A stretch of DNA of 34,559 nucleotides from Streptomyces alboflavus. Lineage in GTDB: Bacteria > Actinomycetota > Actinomycetes > Streptomycetales > Streptomycetaceae. Shown piece after piece: positions 1 to 7,445 of this stretch; within the stretch, counting starts at the first letter, position 1, and the number at the start of each line of letters is the position of its first letter. The stretch is from the NCBI RefSeq assembly GCF_000716675.1, contig NZ_JNXT01000077.1, positions 1 through 34,559 on the forward strand. The letters run 5' to 3'. Both the position numbers and the translations under genes were made by a program. The notes below the pieces were generated by a model that worked only from the letters and a program-made list of their open reading frames with translations, was not told the origin of the DNA and made no database searches.

Positions 1-33
1 GCCCGGGGCAAGGTTGGGCGGGCGGGTGGGAGA

Positions 34-98
34 GAGCCCGTCCGGCGATTGAGGACGAGGCGCGGAGCGCCGAAAAGGGGGGAGAGGGGCGCAGCCCC
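34..98. repeat. Interspersed intergenic element with two small hairpins
   Basis: The motif GTCCGGCGATTGAGGACGAG (39-58) is followed by a hairpin, GGCGC (59-63) with GCGCC (67-71), and a second one, GGGGC (86-90) with GCCCC (94-98). From memory, this motif with a variable stem after it recurs in many Streptomyces intergenic regions. No second exact copy was found in this window. The element lies just upstream of the PHP gene. Confidence 0.5.
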
Positions 99-154
99 AG
101 GCCAGTTATCCTTGAGGCCGTCCCCCGTCCGTCCCGAGAAGCGTGGAGCCCTGC

Positions 155-1030
155 GTGCGAATTGACCTGCACACCCACTCCACCGCGTCCGACGGCACGG
201 ACACCCCCACCGAGCTGGTGCGGAACGCCGCCGCGGCCGGCCTGGACGTGGTCGCGCTGACCGACCACGACTCCACCCGCGGCCACGCGGAGGCGATCGC
301 CGCGCTGCCGCCCGGCCTCACCCTCGTCACCGGCGCCGAGCTGTCCTGCCGCCTGGACGGCGTCGGGATGCACATGCTGGCGTACCTCTTCGACCCCGAG
401 GAGCCGGACCTCGCCCGGGAGCGCGAACTCGTCCGCGACGACCGCGTGCCGCGCGCCAAGGCGATGGTCGGCAAGCTCCAGGAACTCGGCGTCCCCGTCA
501 CCTGGGAGCAGGTCGCGCGCATCGCGGGCGACGGCTCCGTCGGCCGCCCGCACGTCGCGGAGGCCCTGGTCGAGCTCGGCGTCGTACCGGACGTCTCGGC
601 CGCCTTCACGCCCGAGTGGCTCGCCGACGGCGGCCGCGCCTACGCCGAGAAGCACGAGCTCGACCCCTTCGACGCGATACGCCTGGTGAAGGCCGCGGGC
701 GGCGTCACCGTCTTCGCGCACCCCGCCGCCGCCCAGCGCGGCAAGGTGGTGCCCGAGTCGGCGATCGCCGAGCTGGCCGCGGCGGGCCTCGACGGCATCG
801 AGGTCGACCACCCGGAACAGCTGGCGTACGCGCCCGAGTCCGGCCCCCGCCTGCGCGGCCTCGCCGCCGACCTCGGGCTGCTCGTCACCGGGTCGAGCGA
901 CTACCACGGCACGCGCAAGACGTGCGTACTCGGGGAGTACACCACCGACCCCGAGATCTACGGCGAGATCACGCGCCGGGCGACGGGAGCGTTCCCGGTG
1001 CCGGGCGCGGGCGGAGGCCCGTCGGCGTAA
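155..1030 (+). CDS. PHP-domain metal-dependent phosphoesterase (TrpH/RNase AM-like)
   Basis: A 291-residue cytosolic protein with the PHP metal-site motifs in order: HTHSTASDG at the extreme N-terminus, LTDHDS near residue 35, a central FAHP, and SDYHG near the C-terminus. Family members hydrolyse phosphoesters on small nucleotides; E. coli RNase AM (YciV/TrpH) removes 5' nucleotides from nucleoside 3',5'-bisphosphates and short RNAs. The substrate here is inferred, not seen. I chose the GTG at 155 because GGAG (145-148) sits six bases upstream and the protein then opens with the usual MRIDLHTHS. An in-frame GTG at 143 would add four residues but has a poorly spaced RBS. Third positions are strongly G/C. 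The downstream spacer (1031-1176) carries imperfect repeats of a gtaacg..ccaccgtccgcg block and no gene. Confidence 0.9.
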   Translation: MRIDLHTHSTASDGTDTPTELVRNAAAAGLDVVALTDHDSTRGHAEAIAALPPGLTLVTGAELSCRLDGVGMHMLAYLFDPEEPDLARERELVRDDRVPRAKAMVGKLQELGVPVTWEQVARIAGDGSVGRPHVAEALVELGVVPDVSAAFTPEWLADGGRAYAEKHELDPFDAIRLVKAAGGVTVFAHPAAAQRGKVVPESAIAELAAAGLDGIEVDHPEQLAYAPESGPRLRGLAADLGLLVTGSSDYHGTRKTCVLGEYTTDPEIYGEITRRATGAFPVPGAGGGPSA

Positions 1031-1176
1031 CGCGCCACCGTCCGCGTCCCGCGCCGCCCTCGTCCCCGTAACGCTCCACCACCACCGTCCGCGGCACGCG
1101 CTGCCGTCCTCCGCGGTACGCGTCCCCGGGCTACCGCCCGCTGTTCTGTACGACTCTCCTCTGCAAGGCCATCACT

Positions 1177-1779
1177 GTGTTCGACGTCGCCGTCTTCGGA
1201 TCCCTCTTTCTCACCCTTTTTGTCATCATGGACCCCCCTGGGGTCACGCCGATCTTCCTCGCGCTGACCTCGGGCCGCCCCGCCAAGGTCCAGAAGAAGA
1301 TGGCCTTCCAGGCCGTGTGTGTGGCCTTCGGGGTCATCGCCGTCTTCGGCGTCGTGGGCCAGCAGATCCTCGACTATCTGCACGTCTCCACCCAGGCGCT
1401 GATGATCGCGGGCGGTCTGCTGCTGCTCCTGGTCGCGCTCGACCTGCTCACCGGCAAGACCGACGAGCCGCAGCAGACCAAGGACGTCAACGTCGCCCTG
1501 GTCCCGCTCGGCATGCCGCTGCTCGCGGGACCCGGCGCGATCGTGCAGGTGATCCTGGCCGTCCAGCACGCCAGCGGCATGGAGCAGGTCTCCGTGTGGG
1601 CGGCGATTCTGGCCATCCACGTGGTGCTCTTCGTGGCGATGCGCTTCTCGCTGCTGATCATCCGGGTCATCAAGGACGGCGGTGTCGTGCTCGTGACGCG
1701 GCTCGCCGGAATGATGTTGTCGGCGATCGCCGTGCAGCAGATCATCAACGGCGTCACGCAGGTGATCCGCGGCGGTTGA
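1177..1779 (+). CDS. MarC family integral membrane protein
   Basis: A 200-residue polytopic membrane protein, the typical MarC/UPF0056 size. The first segment carries the family's FVIMDPPGVTPIFLALT motif, and the central MPLLAGPGAIVQVIL re-entrant-like motif is also diagnostic. About six hydrophobic segments are visible. The family was named for the E. coli mar locus, but a role in multiple antibiotic resistance has not held up and the substrate is unknown. The start is GTG 1177, with AAGG (1165-1168) as a plausible RBS. The gene faces the minus-strand microprotein and ends before a strong shared hairpin. It is not obviously in an operon. Confidence 0.9.
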   Translation: MFDVAVFGSLFLTLFVIMDPPGVTPIFLALTSGRPAKVQKKMAFQAVCVAFGVIAVFGVVGQQILDYLHVSTQALMIAGGLLLLLVALDLLTGKTDEPQQTKDVNVALVPLGMPLLAGPGAIVQVILAVQHASGMEQVSVWAAILAIHVVLFVAMRFSLLIIRVIKDGGVVLVTRLAGMMLSAIAVQQIINGVTQVIRGG

Positions 1780-1835
1780 GCGCCGGTCGGTCCCGGCGGT
1801 GTGATTGCGCCGTGCGGGTGACCCCGCCCACGCAC

Positions 1836-1880
1836 AGAGCCCTGTACGGCACCGGACGCGCCGGTGTCGTACAGGGCTCT
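1836..1880. terminator. Bidirectional hairpin terminator
   Basis: A 20-bp stem (1836-1855 pairs with 1861-1880) with a five-base loop (ACGCG) and a single G-U type mismatch. It lies between the convergent MarC gene and the small minus-strand gene, so it can end transcripts from both sides. No long T-run is present, as is common for Streptomyces terminators. Confidence 0.85.
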
Positions 1881-1909
1881 GAAGTGTGTGATGAGGCCGT
1901 TCGGCGCCG

Positions 1910-2062
1910 TTATGAGGCCGAGGCGTCGGCCGGACGGATGTAGAGGCGCTGCCCTATGGCGGCGGCTTGCTGCACGATCCGGTTGACGGAGGCGGCGTCC
2001 ACGACGGTCGTGTCCACGGCGGTGCCGTCGACGTCGTCGAGTCGCATGATTTCGAAGCGCAT
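1910..2062 (-). CDS. Conserved 50-residue microprotein, predicted sigma-R target
   Basis: Reads MRFEIMRLDDVDGTAVDTTV at the N-terminus and ends in YIRPADASAS; 50 residues, no cysteine, no signal or membrane segment. The ATG (2060-2062 on the complement) is preceded by a good RBS, GGGAGAA, five bases upstream. The frame remains open further upstream (to 2140), but that extension overlaps the promoter. I recall similar short Streptomyces hypotheticals but no function. Sixty bases upstream is a textbook sigma-R promoter (2122-2147), so thiol or oxidative stress induction is predicted. It is divergent from the NYN gene and convergent with marC. Confidence 0.75.
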   Translation of the reverse strand: MRFEIMRLDDVDGTAVDTTVVDAASVNRIVQQAAAIGQRLYIRPADASAS

Positions 2063-2121
2063 GGGCTTCTCCCTTCGTCTGGTGATCCTCCTGAAGGAGA
2101 ACTGCTGGCTACGTAGGGTGC

Positions 2122-2147
2122 AACGGCTTGACTCCCTCAAACATTCC
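2122..2147 (-). promoter_or_regulatory. Sigma-R type promoter for the microprotein
   Basis: On the minus strand the sequence is GGGAAT-N18-GTT (-35 GGAAT at 2147-2143, -10 GTT at 2124-2122). This matches the published S. coelicolor sigma-R consensus GGAAT-N18-GTT, and it is one of two such sites in the window. Expected transcription start is near 2115, giving a leader of about 50 nt. A 7-bp inverted repeat, CGTAGGG (2112-2118) with CCCTACG (2146-2152), brackets the promoter and could be an operator. Confidence 0.7.
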
Positions 2148-2277
2148 CTACGCTAAAGAAAATTTTCGCGAGACTAATGAACGTCTTGTTTCGTGACTGT
2201 ATCGCGGCTGGTTGTGTTCGCTGAGTGACCGCTACCGGTTGTGCCTGCTGAGTGACGGGCGACACAATGCGTTGCGT

Positions 2278-3216
2278 ATGGACATGGACGAGACCATTGA
2301 CGAGTTCGGTGAGAGCACGGTCCGTGAGATCGGCGAGATCACCCTCCGGCTTGAGCGCACCAACGGCCTCCTGGAGCGCATGCTCGCCGAGGTCGCGAAG
2401 ACCCCGTCCACGCACGCGATCTTCGTCGACGCCGGCTATCTGTACGCCGCCGCCGGACGGCTCGCCGCGGGCACCGAGGACCGACGGGCCTTCGACCTCG
2501 ACGCGGAGGCGCTCATCGACGCACTGATCGACAAGGCGCGCACGATCTTCGCGGACAGCAGACTGCTGCGCGTGTACTGGTACGACGGCGCGAGACGCCG
2601 CATCCACACCTCCGAACAGCAGACGATCGCCGAGCTCCCCGACGTCAAGGTGCGGCTCGGCAACCTCAACGCCAACAACCAGCAGAAGGGCGTCGACTCG
2701 CTGATCCGCAGCGACCTGGAGTCCCTGGCACGGCACCGCGCCATCAGCGACGCCGCGCTCATCGGCGGCGACGAGGACCTGGTCTCCGCGGTCGAGGCGG
2801 CGCAGGGGTACGGCGCCCGCGTGCACCTCTGGGGCATCGACGCGCCCGACGGCCGCAACCAGGCGGAGCCGCTGCTGTGGGAGGTCGACAGCCAGCGCAC
2901 CTTCGACGCGGACTTCTTCAAGCCGTTCGTGACCCGCCGCCCCGCCGTCCCGTACGAGGGCGCGCAGGCCATGCCCCGGCCCTCGCGGGAGGACGTGCGC
3001 TTCGTCGGCGCCCAGATCTCCGCACGGTGGCTCTCCGCCCGCGGCCGGGAGGCGCTGGTGGGGCTGCTGCCCGGCCACCCCTACCTGCCCGGGTCCGTCG
3101 ACCAGGAACTCCTCGTCGAGGCGGAGCGGCTGCTCGACTACTCGCTGCGTGGCCAGTCCGACCTGCGGCGGGTGCTGCGGGACGGCTTCTGGGACCACTT
3201 ACAGAAGTGCTACTGA
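2278..3216 (+). CDS. NYN (PIN-like) domain nuclease-like protein with a terminal TTA codon
   Basis: 312 residues from ATG 2278. The N-terminus (about residues 1-40) is helical and probably coiled coil. The NYN domain follows: IFVDAGYLYAA (first acidic strand), YWYDGARRR, KGVDSLIRSDL, then IGGDEDLVSAVEAA and the region around VHLWGI. The acidic residues expected of a metal-dependent PIN-like RNase fold are present. NYN proteins act in RNA processing or decay; a specific target cannot be read here. The start is uncertain because no clear RBS precedes ATG 2278 or ATG 2284, and the frame stays open to a TTG at 2212. Codon 308 (3199-3201) is TTA, five codons before the stop. This is the only TTA I found in a real gene here, so completing the C-terminus should need bldA tRNA. 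Confidence 0.85.
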   Translation: MDMDETIDEFGESTVREIGEITLRLERTNGLLERMLAEVAKTPSTHAIFVDAGYLYAAAGRLAAGTEDRRAFDLDAEALIDALIDKARTIFADSRLLRVYWYDGARRRIHTSEQQTIAELPDVKVRLGNLNANNQQKGVDSLIRSDLESLARHRAISDAALIGGDEDLVSAVEAAQGYGARVHLWGIDAPDGRNQAEPLLWEVDSQRTFDADFFKPFVTRRPAVPYEGAQAMPRPSREDVRFVGAQISARWLSARGREALVGLLPGHPYLPGSVDQELLVEAERLLDYSLRGQSDLRRVLRDGFWDHLQKCY

Positions 3217-3234
3217 CGCAGGAGTGCCACCGAG

Positions 3235-4131
3235 CTAGCACGGGCCTCCGCTGCGGTCGGCGGCCCGGTCCCAGAAGGCGGCCAGGGCGGCCGCCGTCGC
3301 CGCCGGGCGGTCGGTGTTGGGGGAGTGGTTCGCGCCGGTGACCACGGTGCGGTGGGCGCGCAGACGGCGCGCCATCTCGTCGAGGAGCGGCACGGGCCAG
3401 GTGTCGTCGCTCTCGCCGGACAGCACGTGCTTGGGCAGGGGTACGGCGGCGAGGTCGTCCACGCGGTCGGGTTCGGCGCACAGTTGCCTGCCGGTGGCGA
3501 TGAGCTGGGACGGGTTGTTGCGCAGCCAGCGCGCGCGCAGCGCCGTCGCGTCGGCGCCGGCGCCGTCTGCGTTCACGCTCACGTCCTCCACCGGGTCGAG
3601 GGCCTGCATCGCCTCCCACACGACGTCCATCGGGTGCGCCGCGACGGCGTCCGTGAGGAGCGTGGCGCGGGTGCGCTGCGACGGGGAGACGCGGGCCGGG
3701 CCCGAGGCGACGAGGGTGAGCGAGGCGAAGGTGCCCCTGGGGGCGAGGAGGACGGCGGCGCGGGCCACCAGGCCGCCCAGGGAGTGGCCCATCAGGTGCG
3801 GCGGGCCCTCGTCCGGGGTCCGGGCGGCCGCCGCCTGGGCGAGCACGTCCTGTGCCAACTCCGCCTGGGCGTACGCCGATTCGTCGTCCGGGCCCGGGGA
3901 TTCGTACTGGCCGCGGCCGTCGACGCAGACGGTGCGGTAGCCCGCGTCGGCGAGGGGGCGGAGCAGGGCGATGAAGTCCTCCTTGCTCCCCGTGTACCCC
4001 GGCAGGAGCAGGGCGGTGCCCTTGGCCCGGCCGGTCGGGCGGGTGTCGAGCACGGCGAACTCGCCGCGCTCCGTCCGGAGGGGGTAGGCGAGGGTGCCCT
4101 CGGGCGGGGTGAAGGTGGGGGGCCTGCTCAT
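3235..4131 (-). CDS. Alpha/beta-fold hydrolase
   Basis: 298 residues. The oxyanion region is LLLPGYTGSKEDF, the nucleophile elbow GHSLGG (Ser near residue 118), the candidate acid is in LSGESDDTWPVP, and the catalytic His in GANHSPNTDRP. No signal peptide or membrane segment is visible, so it is probably cytosolic. Such proteins are esterase/lipase-like; the substrate cannot be inferred. The ATG at 4131 was chosen because the family-like sequence begins there, although the RBS (CTGGGG) is weak; upstream sequence falls into repetitive intergenic DNA. The stop is 18 bp from the stop of the convergent NYN gene, with no room for a separate terminator. Confidence 0.85.
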   Translation of the reverse strand: MSRPPTFTPPEGTLAYPLRTERGEFAVLDTRPTGRAKGTALLLPGYTGSKEDFIALLRPLADAGYRTVCVDGRGQYESPGPDDESAYAQAELAQDVLAQAAAARTPDEGPPHLMGHSLGGLVARAAVLLAPRGTFASLTLVASGPARVSPSQRTRATLLTDAVAAHPMDVVWEAMQALDPVEDVSVNADGAGADATALRARWLRNNPSQLIATGRQLCAEPDRVDDLAAVPLPKHVLSGESDDTWPVPLLDEMARRLRAHRTVVTGANHSPNTDRPAATAAALAAFWDRAADRSGGPC

Positions 4132-4499
4132 GCCCCAGAGGCTACTGGCCCCTGGGCATTGGGGGACGGTGCCCTTGCGGCCTGGGCTGTGCCGACCGTT
4201 CCGCAAGCTCTCGGCTTCGCTCGAGCGGGGGAGGGCCCTGTCGTCCTGCGGAACGATTGCCCACAGCAGGGGACGGCTGGAGCGGCTACACCCCTGCCTG
4301 GGCGACCCAGCTGCCCACAGTGGTGGGCCGGGTTGTGGCCGTTTGTCCGCAGACGGGGCGCTGACGCCGAACGGCCGGAAGTGGCACTGGCGGGCTGAAG
4401 GCTGCGGACCACTGGAAACGGGATGGGGGTCCCCCCTGCTCTTTGAGAGCTTGGGGGAGGGTGGGAGAGGAACCGCCGCGGAGCGGCGGGGAAGACACG
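4132..4499. repeat. Non-coding spacer packed with Streptomyces-type palindromic repeats
   Basis: No credible gene. It holds nested inverted repeats: CGTTCCGCA (4197-4205) with TGCGGAACG (4247-4255); GCCCAC (4313-4318) with GTGGGC (4323-4328); and two copies of an element containing GAGC..GGGGGAGG, at about 4206-4240 and 4427-4460. I recall elements of this kind (a ggggtccccc..gagcttgggggagg hairpin, and the gttccgc..gcggaac type) as widely dispersed in Streptomyces genomes. They probably form RNA hairpins in the 5' region of the alpha/beta hydrolase gene or downstream of the DEAD helicase. Confidence 0.5.
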
Positions 4500-4557
4500 A
4501 CCGCGCCCGGGGGCTGGTGGCCTCCGGGCGCGGTGGTCGGGGTCCGGCGAGGACCCC
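4500..4557 (-). terminator. Two tandem hairpins downstream of the DEAD-box gene
   Basis: A perfect 11-bp stem (4500-4510 with 4524-4534, 13-base loop), then GGGGTCC (4539-4545) with GGACCCC (4551-4557), a 7-bp stem. Both lie directly beyond the stop of the minus-strand helicase gene (4564). The position and GC-rich stems fit a tandem terminator; no T-run is visible. Confidence 0.7.
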
Positions 4558-4563
4558 GTGGGG

Positions 4564-6243
4564 CTAGTTGTCCGAGGCCTCCGCCGACTTGCGGGTGCGG
4601 CGGCGGCGCGGCTTGGCCGGCGCCTCCTCCGCGGCCGGGGCGGCAGCGGCAGTCGGCGCCGACGCGGTCGCCTTCGGCTCGGCCGCCGCGGAGTCCGACC
4701 CCGCACGCGTCCGGCGCCGGCGGCGCGGCGTACGCGGCGCGGCTTCCTCGGTCACCGCGGCGGCAGCCGCAGGCGCCGCCTCGGCCGGAGCGACCGTCGG
4801 CGTGGCCTCGGCGTCGAGCGGCGCCCCCGCGCGGGTTCGACGCCGGCGGCGCGGCGTACGCGCGGGACGCTCGGCCTCCTCGGCCTGCGGCCGGGCAGCG
4901 GCACGCTCACCGCGGCGCGGCCCGCCACGGGAGCCGCGCGAGCCCGAGCCACGGGCCCCGGTCTCACCGAGGTCCTCGATCTCCTCCGCGTCGAGCCCGG
5001 CACGGGTGCGCTCGGCACGCGGCAGGACACCCTTCGTACCGACGGGGATGCTCAGCTCCTCGTACAGGTGCGGAGAGCTGGAGTACGTCTCGACCGGGTC
5101 GTTGAAGCCCAGGTCCAGCGCCTTGTTGATGAGCTGCCAGCGCGGGATGTCGTCCCAGTCGACGAGCGTGATCGCGGTGCCGGAGGCGCCGGCGCGGCCG
5201 GTGCGGCCGATCCGGTGGAGGTAGGTCTTCTCGTCCTCGGGCGACTGGTAGTTGATGACGTGCGTGACGCCCTCGACGTCGATGCCGCGGGCGGCGACGT
5301 CGGTGCAGACGAGCACGTCCACCTTGCCGTTGCGGAAGGCACGCAGGGCCTGCTCGCGGGCGCCCTGGCCGAGGTCGCCGTGGACCGCGCCGGAGGCGAA
5401 GCCGCGCCGCTCCAGCTGCTCGGCGATGTCGGCGGCCGTCCGCTTCGTACGGCAGAAGATCATCGCGAGCCCGCGGCCATCGGCCTGCAGGATGCGGGAG
5501 ACCATCTCCGGCTTGTCCATGGAGTGCGCGCGGTAGACGAACTGCGCGGTGTTCGCGACGGTGTGGCCCTCGTCGTCCGGCGCGGTGGCGCGGATGTGCG
5601 TGGGCTGCGACATGTAGCGGCGGGCGAGGCCGATGACGGCGCCCGGCATCGTCGCGGAGAAGAGCATCGTCTGGCGCTTCACCGGCAGCATGTTGATGAT
5701 CTTCTCGACGTCGGGCAGGAAGCCCAGGTCGAGCATCTCGTCGGCCTCGTCGAGGACGAGGCACTTGACGTGCTTCAGGTTCAGCTTGCGCTGTCCGGCC
5801 AGGTCGAGCAGGCGGCCCGGGGTGCCGACGACGACGTCGATGCCCTTCTTGAGGGCCTCGACCTGCGGTTCGTAGGCACGGCCGCCGTATATGGCGAGGA
5901 CGCGGACATTGCGCGCCTTGCCCGCGGTCAGCAGGTCGTTGGTGACCTGCTGGCACAGCTCGCGGGTGGGGACGACGACGAGGGCCTGCGGGGCCTCCGT
6001 CAGCTGCTCGGGCGTCGCCCGCCCGGCCTCGACGTCCGCGGGGACGGTCACGCGCTCGAGGAGCGGCAGGCCGAAGCCCAGCGTCTTGCCGGTGCCGGTC
6101 TTGGCCTGGCCGATGACGTCGGTGCCGGAAAGGGCGACGGGGAGCGTCATCTCTTGGATGGGGAAGGGGTTGATGATGCCGACGGCCTCGAGGGCCTCGG
6201 CTGTCTCGGGAAGAATCCCGAGCTCTCGGAAAGTCGTAGTCAG
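4564..6243 (-). CDS. DEAD-box ATP-dependent RNA helicase
   Basis: A 559-residue RNA helicase with all motifs: Q motif (FRELGILPETAEAL..FPIQ), motif I AKTGTGKT, Ia PTREL, TPGRLLD, motif II DEADEMLD, SAT, FCRTKRTAADI, ARGIDVEGVTHV and motif VI HRIGRTGRAG. Residues from about 430 on form a low-complexity tail with three basic repeats of the form PRRRRRTRAG, a likely RNA-binding extension. Role: RNA unwinding or remodelling in cold adaptation, mRNA decay or ribosome assembly (RhlE-type; the mycobacterial counterpart is annotated rhlE). Start: the conserved sequence begins TTTFREL at a CTG (6241-6243) with AGAGG seven bases upstream. An in-frame ATG at 6285 would add 14 residues but lacks an RBS. 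The gene is divergent from the ferritin-like gene. Confidence 0.93.
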   Translation of the reverse strand: MTTTFRELGILPETAEALEAVGIINPFPIQEMTLPVALSGTDVIGQAKTGTGKTLGFGLPLLERVTVPADVEAGRATPEQLTEAPQALVVVPTRELCQQVTNDLLTAGKARNVRVLAIYGGRAYEPQVEALKKGIDVVVGTPGRLLDLAGQRKLNLKHVKCLVLDEADEMLDLGFLPDVEKIINMLPVKRQTMLFSATMPGAVIGLARRYMSQPTHIRATAPDDEGHTVANTAQFVYRAHSMDKPEMVSRILQADGRGLAMIFCRTKRTAADIAEQLERRGFASGAVHGDLGQGAREQALRAFRNGKVDVLVCTDVAARGIDVEGVTHVINYQSPEDEKTYLHRIGRTGRAGASGTAITLVDWDDIPRWQLINKALDLGFNDPVETYSSSPHLYEELSIPVGTKGVLPRAERTRAGLDAEEIEDLGETGARGSGSRGSRGGPRRGERAAARPQAEEAERPARTPRRRRRTRAGAPLDAEATPTVAPAEAAPAAAAAVTEEAAPRTPRRRRRTRAGSDSAAAEPKATASAPTAAAAPAAEEAPAKPRRRRTRKSAEASDN

Positions 6244-6627
6244 GGCAATGCCTCTTCTGTGAGACGCGGCGCGAGGCGAACGCATGGGGGTCGTGACCGT
6301 GCCGGGGACTGCCGGCCGCCTGCTGGAAAGAGCCGGGCGAGCCGGGTGGTACGGGACCACTGCCGACGCTCGAGCGCTCACACCGCTGAGGGGGTCCCTC
6401 CGCTTGCCGTACGCACGGTGCGTACGCCCTGGAGGGCTGTCTGGTCGGAGCCGATCGGGCCACCGACCGGGCATCCTCATTCATGCGGCCCGTCGAATAT
6501 TCGGCGGGCGCATTACCACTGTACCCCGGAATCTCGCATGCGTGTCCGGCGAATTCCTCACGTTGCTGTCGTCACAGTGGTTGACCAGGCCCTTACGCCA
6601 TCCGGTGGGCGGGCTATTGTGCGCTTC
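6244..6627. other. Divergent intergenic region between helicase and ferritin-like genes
   Basis: About 380 bp with no credible gene, holding the promoters and 5' leaders of two divergent genes. A GGAAT at 6528-6532 has no GTT at sigma-R spacing. A TTGACC near 6581 has no -10 at normal spacing. The main structure is a near-perfect palindrome at 6488-6509, listed separately. Confidence 0.6.
6488..6509. promoter_or_regulatory. 22-bp near-perfect palindrome, candidate operator
   Basis: Two 11-base arms (6488-6498 and 6499-6509) meet at GAAT|ATTC with one T/G asymmetry and no loop. It lies in the A+T-richest part of the region between the divergent helicase and ferritin-like genes. A dimeric regulator site is the simplest reading; which regulator is unknown. 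Confidence 0.4.
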
Positions 6628-7416
6628 ATGGAGACGCCTGACACCGCCGCGCAGCCGCCCGAAGACAACGAAGAGCACGAAGGCAACGCAGACAACGCGG
6701 ACACCGATTCCGCCGCCCCCACCGGGGTCGCCGCCCAGGACTGGAAGACAGCCTCCGCCGACCCGCAGTACCGCGCCGCCGTCGTGGACCTCCTCGGCGC
6801 CCTCGCCTACGGCGAGCTCGCGGCGTTCGAGCGGCTCGCGGAGGACGCGAAGCTGGCGCCGACCCTCGGTGACAAGGCGGAGCTGGCGAAGATGGCGTCG
6901 GCCGAGTTCCACCACTTCGAGCGGCTGCGGGACCGGCTCGCGGCGGTCGGTGAGGAGCCGACGGCGGCGATGGAGCCCTTCGTCGAGGCGCTCGACGGCT
7001 TCCACCGGCAGACGGCGCCGTCCGACTGGCTCGAAGGCCTGGTCAAGGCGTACGTCGGCGACTCGATCGCGAGTGACTTCTACCGCGAGGTCGCGGCCCG
7101 CCTGGACGGGGACACCCGCAGCCTGGTGCTCGGCGTCCTCGACGACACCGGCCACGCCAGCTTCGCCGTGGAGAAGGTGCGGGCCGCGATCGACGCCGAC
7201 CCGCGTGTCGGCGGGCGGCTCGCGCTGTGGGCGCGACGGCTGATGGGCGAGGCGCTCTCGCAGTCGCAGCGGGTCGTCGCCGACCGGGACGCCCTGTCGA
7301 CGATGCTGGTCGGCGGGGTCGCCGACGGGTTCGACCTGGCGGAGGTCGGCCGGATGTTCTCGCGGATCACCGAGGCGCACACGAAGCGGATGGCGGCGCT
7401 GGGTCTTGCCGCCTGA
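6628..7416 (+). CDS. Ferritin-like fold protein (MiaE_2 type)
   Basis: 262 residues. After an acidic, disordered N-terminus (residues 1-40) comes a four-helix ferritin-like domain with iron-ligand-type positions: ALAYGELAAFERL, ASAEFHHFERLRDRL (E..H), VGDSIASDFYREVA and DDTGHASFAVEKV. This matches the family annotated as a putative tRNA-(ms2io6A)-hydroxylase relative in actinobacteria. Hydroxylase activity has not, to my knowledge, been shown for this branch. It lies next to the DEAD-box gene, as in mycobacteria (Rv3210c beside rhlE). ATG 6628 has a weak RBS; a GTG at 6619 in frame would add three residues. The stop is followed by a 7-bp inverted repeat (7411-7417 with 7445-7451) shared with the convergent gene. 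Confidence 0.85.
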   Translation: METPDTAAQPPEDNEEHEGNADNADTDSAAPTGVAAQDWKTASADPQYRAAVVDLLGALAYGELAAFERLAEDAKLAPTLGDKAELAKMASAEFHHFERLRDRLAAVGEEPTAAMEPFVEALDGFHRQTAPSDWLEGLVKAYVGDSIASDFYREVAARLDGDTRSLVLGVLDDTGHASFAVEKVRAAIDADPRVGGRLALWARRLMGEALSQSQRVVADRDALSTMLVGGVADGFDLAEVGRMFSRITEAHTKRMAALGLAA

Positions 7417-7445
7417 CTGCTGCCTTTCGTGACTCCGCTCCGCCG

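Noticed and set aside
2128..2154. TTGACT with TACGCT as a plus-strand promoter for the NYN gene
   Set aside because: The spacer is only 15 bp and the hexamer overlaps the opposing sigma-R promoter; too weak to list as a feature.
6528..6553. GGAAT near 6528 as another sigma-R promoter
   Set aside because: The sequence 18 bp downstream is GAA, not GTT.
4558..6627. Plus-strand open frame across the DEAD-box gene, in phase with the ferritin-like gene
   Set aside because: Only the part from 6628 encodes a recognisable protein; the rest lies antisense to a complete helicase.
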